The notes under the pieces: model-generated
Databases searched by the model: none
What the model was told of the DNA's origin: nothing
What the model saw: the letters and a program-made list of their open reading frames with translations, nothing else
In this document: positions 9,281 through 18,479 of the stretch, piece after piece
How positions within the stretch are numbered: position 1 is the stretch's first letter
Layout: every line of letters starts with the position of its first letter
Assembly: GCA_030539215.1 (NCBI GenBank)
Contig: JAUNSM010000004.1
Coordinates: 1 to 41,879, forward strand
Length of the DNA stretch: 41,879 bases
Direction of reading: 5' to 3'
DNA from: Clostridia bacterium
GTDB taxonomy: Bacteria > Bacillota > Clostridia > TANB77 > CAG-508
Program-made: the position numbers and the translations under genes

Positions 9281-11234
9281 TTATACTACTGCTTGCTCAT
9301 CTGAATTATTGTTTAGTTTGTTTAATACTTTTATATCTATTACATTTTTAGCTTCGTTTTTCTTGTTTATTTCTTCATTATTAACTTCATCTGGTTCTCT
9401 ATATGTAGGTACAATTTTTCTTATTGTATTTTTTATTTCTTCCATTGTAATATCTTCATTTTGAGTTAATTGTTTTAATGTTTCTATACCATTTTCCATG
9501 TTAGAATATTCTACATCATGTATTTTACCTATAAATATTTTATTATGTGCAGTTTGTCTTAATCCTTCTTCTGCCATCAATAATTCTTCATATAGCTTTT
9601 CTCCTGGTCTTAACCCTGTTATTTTTATTGGTATATCTACATCTGGCTCTAAACCTGATAATTTTATTAAACTTATTGCTAAATCATATATTTTTACAGG
9701 TGCTCCCATATCCAATACAAATATTTCTCCACCTTCTGCATAGCTCATTGCTTGCAAAACTAATCCCACTGCTTCTGGTATTGTCATAAAAAATCTAGTT
9801 ATTTCTTTATGTGTTACTGTAACAGGTCCTCCTGTCGCTATTTGTTTTTTAAATAATGGCACAACAGAACCATTGCTTCCTAAAACATTTCCAAACCTTA
9901 CTGCTGCGAATTGGGTATCACTTATTTTATTCATTGCTTGTACTACCATTTCACACATTCTTTTACTTGCACCCATTATGTTTGTAGGATTAACTGCTTT
10001 ATCTGTTGAAATTAATATAAATCTTTTTGCTCCATATTTATCTGCACATTTTGCTACATTGTATGTACCTATAACATTGTTCTTTATTGCCTCTAATGGA
10101 CTTGTTTCCATTAATGGAACATGTTTATGTGCTGCTGCATGAAATACTAAATATGGTTTGTATTGTTCAAATACTTTTTCTAATCTTTTTTTGTCTCTAA
10201 CACTTCCAATTATTGCTACAATTTCTATTTTGTCATCAAAATGATTTTGTTTTAATTCCATTTCTATATTATATAAGTTGTTTTCGTATATATCTAATAT
10301 TACAAGAGTTCTAGGGTTGTAATTAACTATCTGTCTACAAAGTTCAGAGCCAATTGAGCCTCCGTCCTCCTGTAACTAAAATACATCTATTTTCTATTAA
10401 TTCTCCAATATTTTTATTATTTAAAATTATAGGTTCTCTTCCTAAAATATCATCTATTTCTACATTTCTTAAGTTTTGTAACATTGTTTTATTTTTTATT
10501 ATATCTGCTGTTCCTGGTAAAATTCTTAATTTTGCTCCTGTTTCTTGACATATGTTAATTATTTCCCTTTTTTCTATGTTTGGAATATTAGCTATTGAAA
10601 AGAAAATATAATCTACTTTATTTTGTTTGCATATTTCCTCTATTTGATATCTATCTCCTAATATTCTTACACCTGATATTAAATAATTTAGTTTGTTTGG
10701 ATTATCATCTATTAATCCAATTAAATTATATTTATTTTTCATTTTTGTTTTTATTGTTTTTATTATTTCTCTAGCTGCTTCTCCAGCGCCTATTATTAAA
10801 AGGTTGTTTCTTCTTTCATCTTCCTTTTCTTGTACACTTGATGTTAATATAAATCTTATAATTACTCTATAACTAATCATTGCTATCGCAATAAATATAT
10901 TTGATAAAATTATTTGTTTAATAGATATTAAAGCAAATCTTACTAAACCTTTTAATATCAAAACTGATAAACCAGATAAAGCACATAAAAATATATACAT
11001 AATATAATCTTTGCCATTTTCATATCTTGTTATATTTTTATATGTCTCAAAAATTCCAAAAATTATTTGATATATAATTATCGACATAATTGCTGTATTA
11101 GAAATTAAAGTTATATTCGCAAAAAATTGATCATTATTTGTTAACAAATATGCTGTTATAAAATAGCTAATAGATACTATTAAAATATCCACTAATATAA
11201 GTATTGTTGATTTATATTTTCTAATAGATTTCAT
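9281..11234 (-). CDS. EpsC/CapD-like nucleotide-sugar dehydratase-epimerase, +1 shift at CGG
   Basis: Membrane-bound UDP-sugar 4,6-dehydratase/epimerase of the FlaA1/CapD/EpsC family, 650 residues after skipping one base. About four N-terminal membrane helices are followed by a first Rossmann domain (IGAGEAAREI), then the catalytic SDR domain. The reading frame breaks at base 10364, inside the NAD-binding loop. Codon 291 is CGG after GGA, and skipping its C completes VTGGGGSIGS, then HAAAHKHVPLME, STDKAVNPTNIMGASKR and GLRPGEKLYEE. Without the skip the protein stops 6 codons later. It is the first gene of the capsule operon and probably supplies a deoxy-sugar precursor. ATG at 11234 follows a GGAGG about 13 bases upstream. 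Confidence 0.88.
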
Positions 11235-11281
11235 TTTTCTTAAGTTTCCTCCACTTTATTTGTCTTGTTTCTTTTATCTTA

Positions 11282-11310
11282 ATTATATATAAGTAGATAT
11301 GTAAAATCAA
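11282..11310 (-). promoter_or_regulatory. Sigma-A-type promoter of the capsule operon
   Basis: On the minus strand TTGATT (11305-11310) is followed after exactly 17 bases by TATAAT (11282-11287), a near-consensus housekeeping promoter. It is about 50 bases upstream of the EpsC-like gene and downstream of the glgP terminator, so it probably drives the whole capsule operon. Confidence 0.75.
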
Positions 11311-11401
11311 GTATTTTATTGTATTTTTATATGGAAATTAAAAACATTTTGTAGGATTTTTTCCATATAAATAACAGTGGATTTTTTAAGTTGTAATACT
11401 A

Positions 11402-11440
11402 TTAAAAACTAGTAAATCAAATAAATTTCGACTTACTAGT
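11402..11440 (-). terminator. Rho-independent terminator after glgP
   Basis: Perfect 8-base inverted repeat ACTAGTAA / TTACTAGT (11408-11415 and 11433-11440), followed on the minus strand by TTTTTAAT. It lies 23 bases past the glgP stop and separates glgP from the capsule operon. Confidence 0.7.
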
Positions 11441-11462
11441 CTTCTAAAATGCTTTTCTTTTC

Positions 11463-14024
11463 CTATTTTGTTATCCATTTTACTAAATTTAAATTCGTAC
11501 TATCTAATAACATTTCATGTTTTGGCATTACTCTAAATGTATATCCATAATTCCCACCTGTTTTTAATTCTATTTTTGCATTATATGTGTATTTTTTGTC
11601 TTGTTCATTTTTTTCTGTTAATTCCATTGGAATTATGCTTATGTTTTCAATTGTTCCATCATCTAATATCTTTCCGTAATATACTTGAGCTTCTATATTT
11701 TCTTGATTAATATTTGGTAATTTAACTGTACAAGATACTTCTATGTTTTTTCCTGCATCTATAGATATATTATCTAAATTATTGTTTTGTGTAATTAATA
11801 TATCCTCCCAATTTGCATATAAATTATTTTTTATTTCATTATATTCTGTAACTAAATTTAAGTTTTTAAAATATTTATTTGTTAAATTACATAAAGGTAT
11901 ATATAGTTTTTCGGTATAATCTTTTAACATTCTAGCAGTACTATAGTTTCCTCCTGTTGATATTATTGAGTTTTTCATTAATGTAATCCATTCTTTTGAT
12001 ATACCATTTTGTTTATTATAATATGCTGATATTATTTTATTTTCTAATATATTATATATGCTTTCGCTATCTGCTTTATCTTGTTCTTCATATGAGTAAT
12101 ATTCAGTATTTGAACCAATTGCCCAACCATTTTTTTGATTATATCCTTCTGCCCACCATCCATCTAATATACTAAAGTTTACAACTCCATTTACAGAAGC
12201 CTTTTCTCCACTTGTTCCTGAAGCTTCCATAGGTCTTCTTGGATTATTAAGCCATACATCTACTCCAGAAATCAAATGTCTTGCCATTGCAATATCATAT
12301 CCTTCTAGTAAAAATATTTTTCCTTTAAATTGTGGCATCATAGATATTTCATGTATTCTTTTTATTAAATTTTGCCCTTCTATATCTTTAGGATGTGCTT
12401 TCCCTGCAAATATTAATTGAACAGGTCTTGATTCATCATTTAAAATCTGAGTAATTCTTTCTAAATCATTAAATATTAATGTTGCTCTTTTATATGTTGC
12501 AAATCTTCTTGCAAATCCTATAGTCAATGCATTAGAATTTAACTTTGAAGTTATTTCCCTTATTTGTTCATAATGCATTCCAGCATTTCTTAATCTATTA
12601 GTCACATTTTCATTTACAAGTTTTAAAAGTTTTTCTTTCCTCAATTTATGGTCATTCCATAATTCTTCATCTGGAATATTATTTATCTTTTCCCAAGTTT
12701 CATTTATATGTATTTTATCTTGCCAATAAGGAGTTAAATATTTATTATATAATTTTTTAAGCGTTGGTGCAAGCCAAGTACAAGTATGTATTCCATTTGT
12801 TATATGTGTAATTGGTGATTCATTAGGTGCAATTTCAGGCCATATCTCTGCAAAAAGCTCCCTAGAAACTGCTCCATGAAGTTTGCTTACTCCATTTTTC
12901 TTTCCTGCTACTTTTAAAGCTAATATTCCCATATTAAATTTAGTTTTGTCCTCTTCCTTTGGCTTCATTCCTAATTCTAAAAATTCTTCTTTTGAAATTC
13001 CTAGTGATTTCCAAAAATCTTTAAAATATGTTTCAACTAAAGTTGTTGGGAATATATCATTTCCCGCTGGCACAGGTGTATGTGTTGTAAATAATGTTTT
13101 TGCTGTTACTATATCTTTAGCTATGTTAAAAGACACTTTTTTATTTTCCATTATATTTTTTATTAGCTCTAATACTAGAAAAGAAGAATGACCTTCATTC
13201 ATATGATAAACAGTTGGAGTAAGTCCAAGCTCTTTTAATAAAGTTACTCCACCTATACCTAAAACTATTTCTTGCTGAATTCTCATTTCTTGGTCTCCGC
13301 CATATAAGCTTAAAGTTATCCCTCTGTATTCTTTTATGTTTTCATCTATGTCTGAATCTAATAAATATAAATTTACTCTACCTACTTCTATTTTCCAAAT
13401 CTTTAAATATAATTTTTCATTAGGCATTTTTACTGATATTATTAAATCTTCTCCTGTTTCTTTTTTTACTGGATTAATAGGTAAATTTTCTAAATCTATA
13501 TTATGGTATTCAGTTTCTTGTCCACCTACTCTGTTTATTTTTTGATGAAAATAACCATTTTTATATAATAGTCCTACTGCTACTAAAGGAATTCCTAAAT
13601 CACTTGATGATTTTAAATGGTCTCCTGATAACATTCCTAGTCCACCCGAATATATAGGTAGTATTTCGTCTAATCCATATTCGGCTGAAAAATATGCTAT
13701 TAAATCATTTTTGTTTTCAGAATAATTTTTATTGAACCATGTATTTTTACTGTTCATGTATGCTTCAAAATTATCAACATTTTTATTATATTCTTTTATA
13801 AAATCAGAATCATTATTAATAATTTCTAATTTTTCTTGTTCTACTTGTTTCAAAAACTTTACGGGATTTTTTCCGCATCTCTCCCATAAATCTATATCTA
13901 TTCTTTTAAATAGTTTTAAAAACTCGGTATTCCATGACCACCATAAATTATTTGATATGTCTGATAATTTTTCTATTTTTTTGGGTAATTGTGGATTTAC
14001 TGTAATTTTATTAAATATGTACAT
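11463..14024 (-). CDS. glgP: Alpha-glucan (glycogen) phosphorylase
   Basis: 853-residue phosphorylase releasing glucose-1-phosphate from glycogen or maltodextrins with pyridoxal phosphate. It belongs to the bacterial/archaeal GT35 subgroup with an N-terminal domain opening LSDISNNLWWSWN (DUF3417-type). Landmarks are AYFSAEYGLDEILPIYSGGLGMLSGDHLKS, HMNEGHSSFL, GNDIFP, ITNGIHTCTW, GFARRFATYKRA and the PLP-lysine segment EASGTSGEKASVNG. Its own promoter lies at 14089-14117, and an AAAGGAGG precedes the ATG. Its natural partner, a debranching enzyme, is encoded at 29800-31851. A pyridoxal-type kinase gene lies just upstream, which may matter for cofactor supply. Confidence 0.93.
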   Translation of the reverse strand: MYIFNKITVNPQLPKKIEKLSDISNNLWWSWNTEFLKLFKRIDIDLWERCGKNPVKFLKQVEQEKLEIINNDSDFIKEYNKNVDNFEAYMNSKNTWFNKNYSENKNDLIAYFSAEYGLDEILPIYSGGLGMLSGDHLKSSSDLGIPLVAVGLLYKNGYFHQKINRVGGQETEYHNIDLENLPINPVKKETGEDLIISVKMPNEKLYLKIWKIEVGRVNLYLLDSDIDENIKEYRGITLSLYGGDQEMRIQQEIVLGIGGVTLLKELGLTPTVYHMNEGHSSFLVLELIKNIMENKKVSFNIAKDIVTAKTLFTTHTPVPAGNDIFPTTLVETYFKDFWKSLGISKEEFLELGMKPKEEDKTKFNMGILALKVAGKKNGVSKLHGAVSRELFAEIWPEIAPNESPITHITNGIHTCTWLAPTLKKLYNKYLTPYWQDKIHINETWEKINNIPDEELWNDHKLRKEKLLKLVNENVTNRLRNAGMHYEQIREITSKLNSNALTIGFARRFATYKRATLIFNDLERITQILNDESRPVQLIFAGKAHPKDIEGQNLIKRIHEISMMPQFKGKIFLLEGYDIAMARHLISGVDVWLNNPRRPMEASGTSGEKASVNGVVNFSILDGWWAEGYNQKNGWAIGSNTEYYSYEEQDKADSESIYNILENKIISAYYNKQNGISKEWITLMKNSIISTGGNYSTARMLKDYTEKLYIPLCNLTNKYFKNLNLVTEYNEIKNNLYANWEDILITQNNNLDNISIDAGKNIEVSCTVKLPNINQENIEAQVYYGKILDDGTIENISIIPMELTEKNEQDKKYTYNAKIELKTGGNYGYTFRVMPKHEMLLDSTNLNLVKWITK

Positions 14025-14088
14025 ATTACTATTTGCCTCCTTTGTGTTTTTTAATTTTTTTCTTAAGTTTTTTATTAAATACCTATTA

Positions 14089-14117
14089 ATTATCTATTAA
14101 AAACTATAGTTTGTCAA
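14089..14117 (-). promoter_or_regulatory. Sigma-A-type promoter of glgP
   Basis: Minus-strand TTGACA (14112-14117) is followed after 17 bases by GATAAT (14089-14094), about 65 bases upstream of the glgP start, in the gap after the DUF212 gene. Confidence 0.72.
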
Positions 14118-14151
14118 ATACTTTTTAGCAAAATATTTTTTTATACACCGT

Positions 14152-14592
14152 TTAAAATATTATACCTACTATTATACCTAATAAAGCTCCTACAAACACT
14201 TCAATTGGAGTATGTCCCAAAAGCTCTACAAGTTTTTCTTGCACTTCCACTCCTGTTAAATTAGGTGTTGATATTATTTTATTTAATATATTAGCTTGTT
14301 TACCTGCCGCTCTTCTTACTCCACATGCATCATACATTACAATTAGTGAAAACATTAAAACAAATGCAAATTGATAGTTGTTAAATCCTTGATATTTACC
14401 AATCAATGTAGTTAAACAACATACCGAAGCTGCATGAGAACTCGGCATTCCTCCTGCTCCTACTATTCTTCTAAAATTAAATTTTTTCGCCTTTATTAAG
14501 TCGTAAATCACTTTAAAAATTTGTATGCAAAGCCATAATAATACTGGTATGTAAATATATTTATTTGTAATTATATCTGTTAATATTTTCAT
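14152..14592 (-). CDS. DUF212 divergent PAP2-like membrane protein
   Basis: 146-residue membrane protein of the DUF212/YuiD group, distantly related to PAP2 acid phosphatases. The motif GAGGMPSSHAASVCCL near residues 46-61 carries the conserved SSH, and RRAAGKQANILNKI follows. Hydrophobic segments occur at about 15-32, 76-92 and 126-145. Its start codon overlaps the stop of the kinase gene by 4 bases (ATGA type), so the two are translationally coupled. Function of the family is not firmly known; phosphatase activity on a lipid phosphate is a reasonable but unproved guess. Confidence 0.85.
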   Translation of the reverse strand: MKILTDIITNKYIYIPVLLWLCIQIFKVIYDLIKAKKFNFRRIVGAGGMPSSHAASVCCLTTLIGKYQGFNNYQFAFVLMFSLIVMYDACGVRRAAGKQANILNKIISTPNLTGVEVQEKLVELLGHTPIEVFVGALLGIIVGIIF

Positions 14593-15431
14593 ATGTTACT
14601 TCCTTCTTTATAATTTATTATTGTTCCTAACTTTTTTTCAAAATCAACTCCATATGCATCTTTTCCTTTTGTGTTATATGTATGTTTAATAGCCTCCCAT
14701 ACAAAATCTGTAGCTATTTTTATACTTTTTTCTAAAGAATAGTTATTTACTAATGCAGCTACACATGTACTTGAAAAAACATCACCTGTTCCATGGTATT
14801 TAACATCAATTTTTTCTTTAAAATATGAAAAGAATTTCTTGGTTTTTTTATCATATGTTATAACTCCTAATTCATTTTTATTAAAGCTAACTCCTGTAAG
14901 TATTACTTTCTTTGGTCCTAAATTGCTTAAACTAACTAAAATCTGTTTTATTTCTTCTTTAGTATATTCTTCTTTATATTCTTTTTTTAGCATATAACTT
15001 GCTTCTGTTAAATTTGGTACTATTATGTCCGCCATCTTGCAAAGTTTTGCCATTTTAGTAGCAAATTTTTGATTAAATCCAGTATATAATTTTCCATTGT
15101 CCCCCATAACAGGATCTATAAATATAAAATTACTAGTTGTTTTAAATTCCTGAAAAAAATCCTGTATCATATCAATTTGATTAATTGAGCCTAAATATCC
15201 TGTATATATTGCATTAAAGTTAAAATTCTCCTTTTTCCAATGCTTTTGAATTAAAGGTATATCTAAACTCAAATCTCTATATGTAAAATCTTTAAATGCT
15301 GTATGAGTTGAAAGTACAGCTGTTGGAATAACCGCCGTTTCTATACCCATACTAGATATTATTGGAAGTGCAACTGTTAATGAGCATTTTCCTATACAAG
15401 ATATGTCTTGAATTGTCACAATTTTCTTCAT
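14589..15431 (-). CDS. Pyridoxal/pyridoxamine kinase, PfkB/ribokinase superfamily
   Basis: 280-residue kinase phosphorylating a B6 vitamer to supply pyridoxal phosphate. The N-terminal VTIQDISCIGKCSLTVALPI segment and IYTGYLGS, VIFIDPVMGDNGKLY-like, IIVPNLTEASYML and GTGDVFSSTCVA segments match PdxK/PdxY-type kinases; the GTGD motif holds the catalytic aspartate. It is coupled to the DUF212 gene downstream and lies 88 bases from trxA. PLP users in this window include glycogen phosphorylase and alanine racemase. Hydroxymethylpyrimidine kinase is the closest alternative; the GKCS start favours pyridoxal. Confidence 0.85.
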   Translation of the reverse strand: MKKIVTIQDISCIGKCSLTVALPIISSMGIETAVIPTAVLSTHTAFKDFTYRDLSLDIPLIQKHWKKENFNFNAIYTGYLGSINQIDMIQDFFQEFKTTSNFIFIDPVMGDNGKLYTGFNQKFATKMAKLCKMADIIVPNLTEASYMLKKEYKEEYTKEEIKQILVSLSNLGPKKVILTGVSFNKNELGVITYDKKTKKFFSYFKEKIDVKYHGTGDVFSSTCVAALVNNYSLEKSIKIATDFVWEAIKHTYNTKGKDAYGVDFEKKLGTIINYKEGSNI

Positions 15432-15519
15432 TTTATTTTACCTTTTTATTTTTCTTAAATTTTCCTTTTGCTTATTAGTTATTCTATATGATTCAATTGC
15501 TTTTTGCAATGCTTTATTA

Positions 15520-15828
15520 TTAGTTTAATTCATTTAATATATTTTCTTTGCTTGTTACTCCAACAAATTCTTTATATATATTTCCATCTTTAAATATTAT
15601 TATCGTTGGTATACTCATAACATTATATTTCACTGCTAAATCTTGAGCTTCATCTATATTTACTTTTCCCACTATGATTCCTGTTTTTTCTTCTGCAATT
15701 TCATCTATTATTGGTGACATCATCTTACAAGGTCCACACCAATCTGCATAAAAATCAATTAATACTGGCTTATCACATTTTAATACCTCTTGTTCAAAAT
15801 TATTACTTGTTATTTTTAATACATTCAC
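15520..15828 (-). CDS. trxA: Thioredoxin
   Basis: 102-residue thioredoxin with the active site WCGPC at residues 30-34, the preceding DFYADW strand, and the cis-proline region VMSIPTIIIFKDG. Size is standard. It reduces protein disulfides in the cytoplasm and is itself reduced by the thioredoxin reductase encoded immediately upstream (58-base gap). The pair is driven by the promoter at 16856-16884. Confidence 0.95.
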   Translation of the reverse strand: MNVLKITSNNFEQEVLKCDKPVLIDFYADWCGPCKMMSPIIDEIAEEKTGIIVGKVNIDEAQDLAVKYNVMSIPTIIIFKDGNIYKEFVGVTSKENILNELN

Positions 15829-15886
15829 TTTACTTTCCTCCTTTTATTTTTATTATTTACTATATAATAATATATCATACCTATTA

Positions 15887-16745
15887 TTATATTTTTAAAT
15901 ACTTTATTGCTTCTAGTCCTGCAATTGCGCCCTGATAAACAGCTTTAGATATTTGTAGTAATCCTCCTGTGCAATCTCCACATGCATATATTCCTGGTAT
16001 ATTTGTTTCCATTTTTTCATTTACTAATATTGCATTATTTTGCATTAATATTCCTAATTTCTTTGCAAATTCAAAACTTCCTGCAATCCCTTGTGCAATA
16101 AATATTCCATCTGCTTTTAAGTTGCTATTATCTTTAAATTCTATTTCTTCTACTTTATTCTTTCCTCGAATTTCTTTTATTTCTTTTTCATTTATTTTTA
16201 CATTATTTGCTCTAATTTCTGGTGCTTTTTCTCCATTTGTTAATACTGTTATTTGTTTTGTTATATTTATTAAATCATTTATTTCTGATATTGCATAGTT
16301 TCCGCTTCCAATTACTACTACATTTTTATCTTTGTAAAAAAAGCCATCACAAATTGCACAATAACTTACACCTTTTCCCTCAAATTCTTTTATACCTTTT
16401 ATATTTGGTGTATTTTTTTTATTACCAGTTGCAAATATTACTACCTTTGAATTATATTCGTTATTAACGGTTGTAATACTAAATATCTTTAAATTACATT
16501 CTATTTTAATTACTTCTTCATTTTTTACTTCTATTCCTAATTTTTTTGCTTGATTTATTCCAGCACTATATAATTCTGCTCCTTTTACTCCATTTTGAAA
16601 TCCATAATAATTTTCTATATTATCAGTTTTTTCTAAGCTAGATATATCATTATATATAACAAGAGTTTTTAAATTACTTCTACCGTGTATATAAACTTGC
16701 TGATATTCCAGCAGGTCCTGCACCTATTATTATAACATCATACAT
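15887..16745 (-). CDS. trxB: Thioredoxin reductase, +1 shift at CGG
   Basis: FAD/NADPH thioredoxin reductase of 285 residues after skipping one base. The ATG at 16745 gives MYDVIIIGAGPAGISASLYT, the FAD-binding GxGxxG start. Codon 21 is CGG (shift base 16685) and the next zero-frame codon is TAG, so conventional reading ends at 21 residues. Skipping the C continues YTGRSNLKTLVIY, the usual family sequence, through the redox motif CAIC, a second nucleotide-binding GSGNYAISE and the C-terminal GIYACGDCTGG. A conventional start further inside would lose the FAD-binding loop, so the upstream part is needed. Neighbour of trxA. Confidence 0.9.
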
Positions 16746-16855
16746 AAAAACAACACTCTCTTTCTATAATAATTATTCATCCATTACTGTCTTTATTAAT
16801 CTCTTTTTAATTACCTCATTTTTATTTTGATTTGTTTTCATTCCACATCACGATA

Positions 16856-16884
16856 AGTATAAACTTGTTCTTTTGTTTTGTCAA
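16856..16884 (-). promoter_or_regulatory. Sigma-A-type promoter of trxB-trxA
   Basis: Minus-strand TTGACA (16879-16884) followed after 17 bases by TATACT (16856-16861). It lies about 110 bases upstream of the trxB ATG and downstream of the tRNA terminator. Confidence 0.78.
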
Positions 16885-16923
16885 ACTCTTTTCACGTTTC
16901 CTCTATTTATGAAATCACCCTAT

Positions 16924-16953
16924 AAAAAAATCTCTCTATTTTCTACAGAGAGA
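16924..16953 (-). terminator. Terminator of the tRNA operon
   Basis: Inverted repeat TCTCTCT / AGAGAGA (16931-16937, 16947-16953), followed on the minus strand by a run of seven T. It lies 17 bases past the tRNA-Gln 3' end. Confidence 0.8.
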
Positions 16954-16970
16954 ATTACAATTTTTTTGTT

Positions 16971-17045
16971 TGGCTGGGGTGGGAGGATTCGAACCGCCGC
17001 ATGCCAGAGTCAAAGTCTGGTGCCTTACCGCTTGGCTACACCCCA
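16971..17045 (-). tRNA. trnQ: tRNA-Gln (anticodon TTG)
   Basis: Cloverleaf on the minus strand: acceptor TGGGGTG pairs with CACCCCA, D-arm GCC...GGC, anticodon arm CCAGA-CTTTGAC-TCTGG with TTG at the centre, T-arm GGCGGTTCGAATCCTCC. The 3' CCA is encoded. Confidence 0.95.
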
Positions 17046-17072
17046 ATATTTATTGGTCTATTTATTTTTATA

Positions 17073-17150
17073 TGGGGTGGAAGATGGGACTTGAACCCAC
17101 GGCCTCTGGTGCCACAAACCAGCGCTCTAACCAACTGAGCTACATCCACC
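17073..17150 (-). tRNA. trnH: tRNA-His (anticodon GTG)
   Basis: Cloverleaf on the minus strand with acceptor GTGGATG / CTTCCAC, the extra 5' G (position 17150) opposite a C discriminator that marks histidine tRNAs, anticodon arm CTGGT-TTGTGGC-ACCAG with GTG, T-arm GTGGGTTCAAGTCCCAT, and encoded CCA. It is 27 bases from tRNA-Gln and shares its promoter. Confidence 0.95.
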
Positions 17151-17182
17151 ATTTTTTATATGTAACAAAAATCACATGTTCT

Positions 17183-17211
17183 ATTTTAATTAATTTTTAA
17201 GCTTTTGTCAA
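17183..17211 (-). promoter_or_regulatory. Sigma-A-type promoter of the tRNA operon
   Basis: Minus-strand TTGACA (17206-17211), 17-base spacer, TAAAAT (17183-17188), about 32 bases upstream of tRNA-His. Confidence 0.75.
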
Positions 17212-17253
17212 TGCTTTTTGCAAATATTTAAGTAAGCCGTTACTAGATAGTGG

Positions 17254-17295
17254 TTTTCTAATTTTAGAGAAAGACTGTATGTACAGCCTTTCTCT
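17254..17295. repeat. Hairpin with 27-base dispersed repeat
   Basis: Bases 17266-17295 form a near-perfect inverted repeat (AGAGAAAG-CTGTA / TACAG-CTTTCTCT with one A-C mismatch). Bases 17254-17280 recur in opposite orientation at 39540-39566, identical over 27 bases. It lies after the sortase gene and may act as a terminator, but there is no clean T-run on the minus strand. Confidence 0.6.
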
Positions 17296-17330
17296 ATTTG
17301 TTTATTTTAATTATTAATGCCCTTTTTTGT

Positions 17331-17990
17331 TTATTCTACTCTTGCAAGTATTATTGTTCTTGCTTTAGTATCATCTGTACAGGTAGATAATGTAACTTCT
17401 ATTGCTCCATTAGTATTTCTTGAATAAAAACTTGTGTCTTGTTCTGTTGTTTCAAATATTTCATATATTGTATATGTAAGTTCTGTTCCTGTTGTATCTT
17501 TTATTTTTACTTTATCTCCTGTCGATAATTTTTTATTATTTGAAAAGAATTGTCCATTTCTGTAATTATGTCCTACAATAACAACATTTCCAGGTTGATT
17601 TAATTGTGGATTACTAGGGTATAAAACAGCAACTGCTGTATCTAATGATTTTGGTGTAACAACATCTAATATTGGTTGTTTAACATTTGTTTTAGGTATT
17701 GTTATATAACCTACCATTACAAATCCATTATAATATGTTTTCTTTTTTGCTGTTTCTGGTGTTCCCGTGCTCTCTGTAGGTGTTATAGTTGGATTTTCCT
17801 CTTCTGTTGGATTTTCACTTTGTGTTTCTTCTACATTTTTATCAAATTCTGCAATTGCTTCTATATTTCTTTTATTGTTGTTTGGTTTTATTACATAATT
17901 GTATACTAAAAAGCCTGTTCCAACTAATATTGCTACTATTACTATTACTAAAATTATTGTTAAAATGTTCCCATATTTACTTGCTAACAT
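17331..17990 (-). CDS. Sortase, class D/E-like
   Basis: 219-residue membrane-anchored transpeptidase that links sorted proteins to the cell wall. One N-terminal membrane helix (about residues 10-32) is followed by a linker rich in Glu, Thr and Pro, then the sortase beta-barrel. The catalytic triad is visible: His in VIVGHNYRNG, Cys in VTLSTCTDD and Arg in KARTIILARVE. An in-frame ATG at 18002 exists, but the GGAGG ribosome site overlaps it and is 5 bases from the ATG at 17990, which is therefore chosen. No substrate with an LPxTG-type motif is seen in the window. Confidence 0.88.
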   Translation of the reverse strand: MLASKYGNILTIILVIVIVAILVGTGFLVYNYVIKPNNNKRNIEAIAEFDKNVEETQSENPTEEENPTITPTESTGTPETAKKKTYYNGFVMVGYITIPKTNVKQPILDVVTPKSLDTAVAVLYPSNPQLNQPGNVVIVGHNYRNGQFFSNNKKLSTGDKVKIKDTTGTELTYTIYEIFETTEQDTSFYSRNTNGAIEVTLSTCTDDTKARTIILARVE

Positions 17991-18090
17991 ATTAACCTCC
18001 ATTCCAACGATAATACGTTTATAAAATTTAATTTTTAATAATATATCCTTACACTTATATTATACCATATAATCTTACTTTTTTGTATAT

Positions 18091-18438
18091 TTATCCACAA
18101 ATTTTTATTCCTAGTTTTCTTCCGCCTAATAAATGATAATGTAAATGTTTTACTTCTTGTCCCCCATCTTCTCCACAATTTACAATTACTCTAAATCCTT
18201 TTTCGGCTATTCCTTCTTGTCTTGCAATTTTATTTATTACTGTATATATTTTGCCTATTAATTTTTCGTCCTCTTCTTTTAAATCTAATAATGATTCTAT
18301 ATGTTTTTTAGGTATTACTAATACATGGACTGGCGTTACTGGCTTAATATCCCTAAATGCTATTATTTCTTCATCTTCATATACAATTTTTGATGGTATT
18401 TCTTTTTTTATTATTTTGCAAAATATACAATCCTCCAT
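18091..18438 (-). CDS. HIT-family (HINT-like) nucleotide-binding protein
   Basis: 115-residue histidine-triad protein with CIFCKIIKKEIPSKIVYED at the start, HVLVIPKKHIES, and the triad HLHYHLLGG near the C-terminus. Members hydrolyse adenosine phosphoramidates and AMP-lysine-type adducts. The ATG follows GGAGGATAAAAA. It sits next to alaS; that pairing is not informative by itself. Confidence 0.93.
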   Translation of the reverse strand: MEDCIFCKIIKKEIPSKIVYEDEEIIAFRDIKPVTPVHVLVIPKKHIESLLDLKEEDEKLIGKIYTVINKIARQEGIAEKGFRVIVNCGEDGGQEVKHLHYHLLGGRKLGIKICG

Positions 18439-18479
18439 TTTTTATCCTCCATTCAATAATAAATAATTTATATAAAAAT

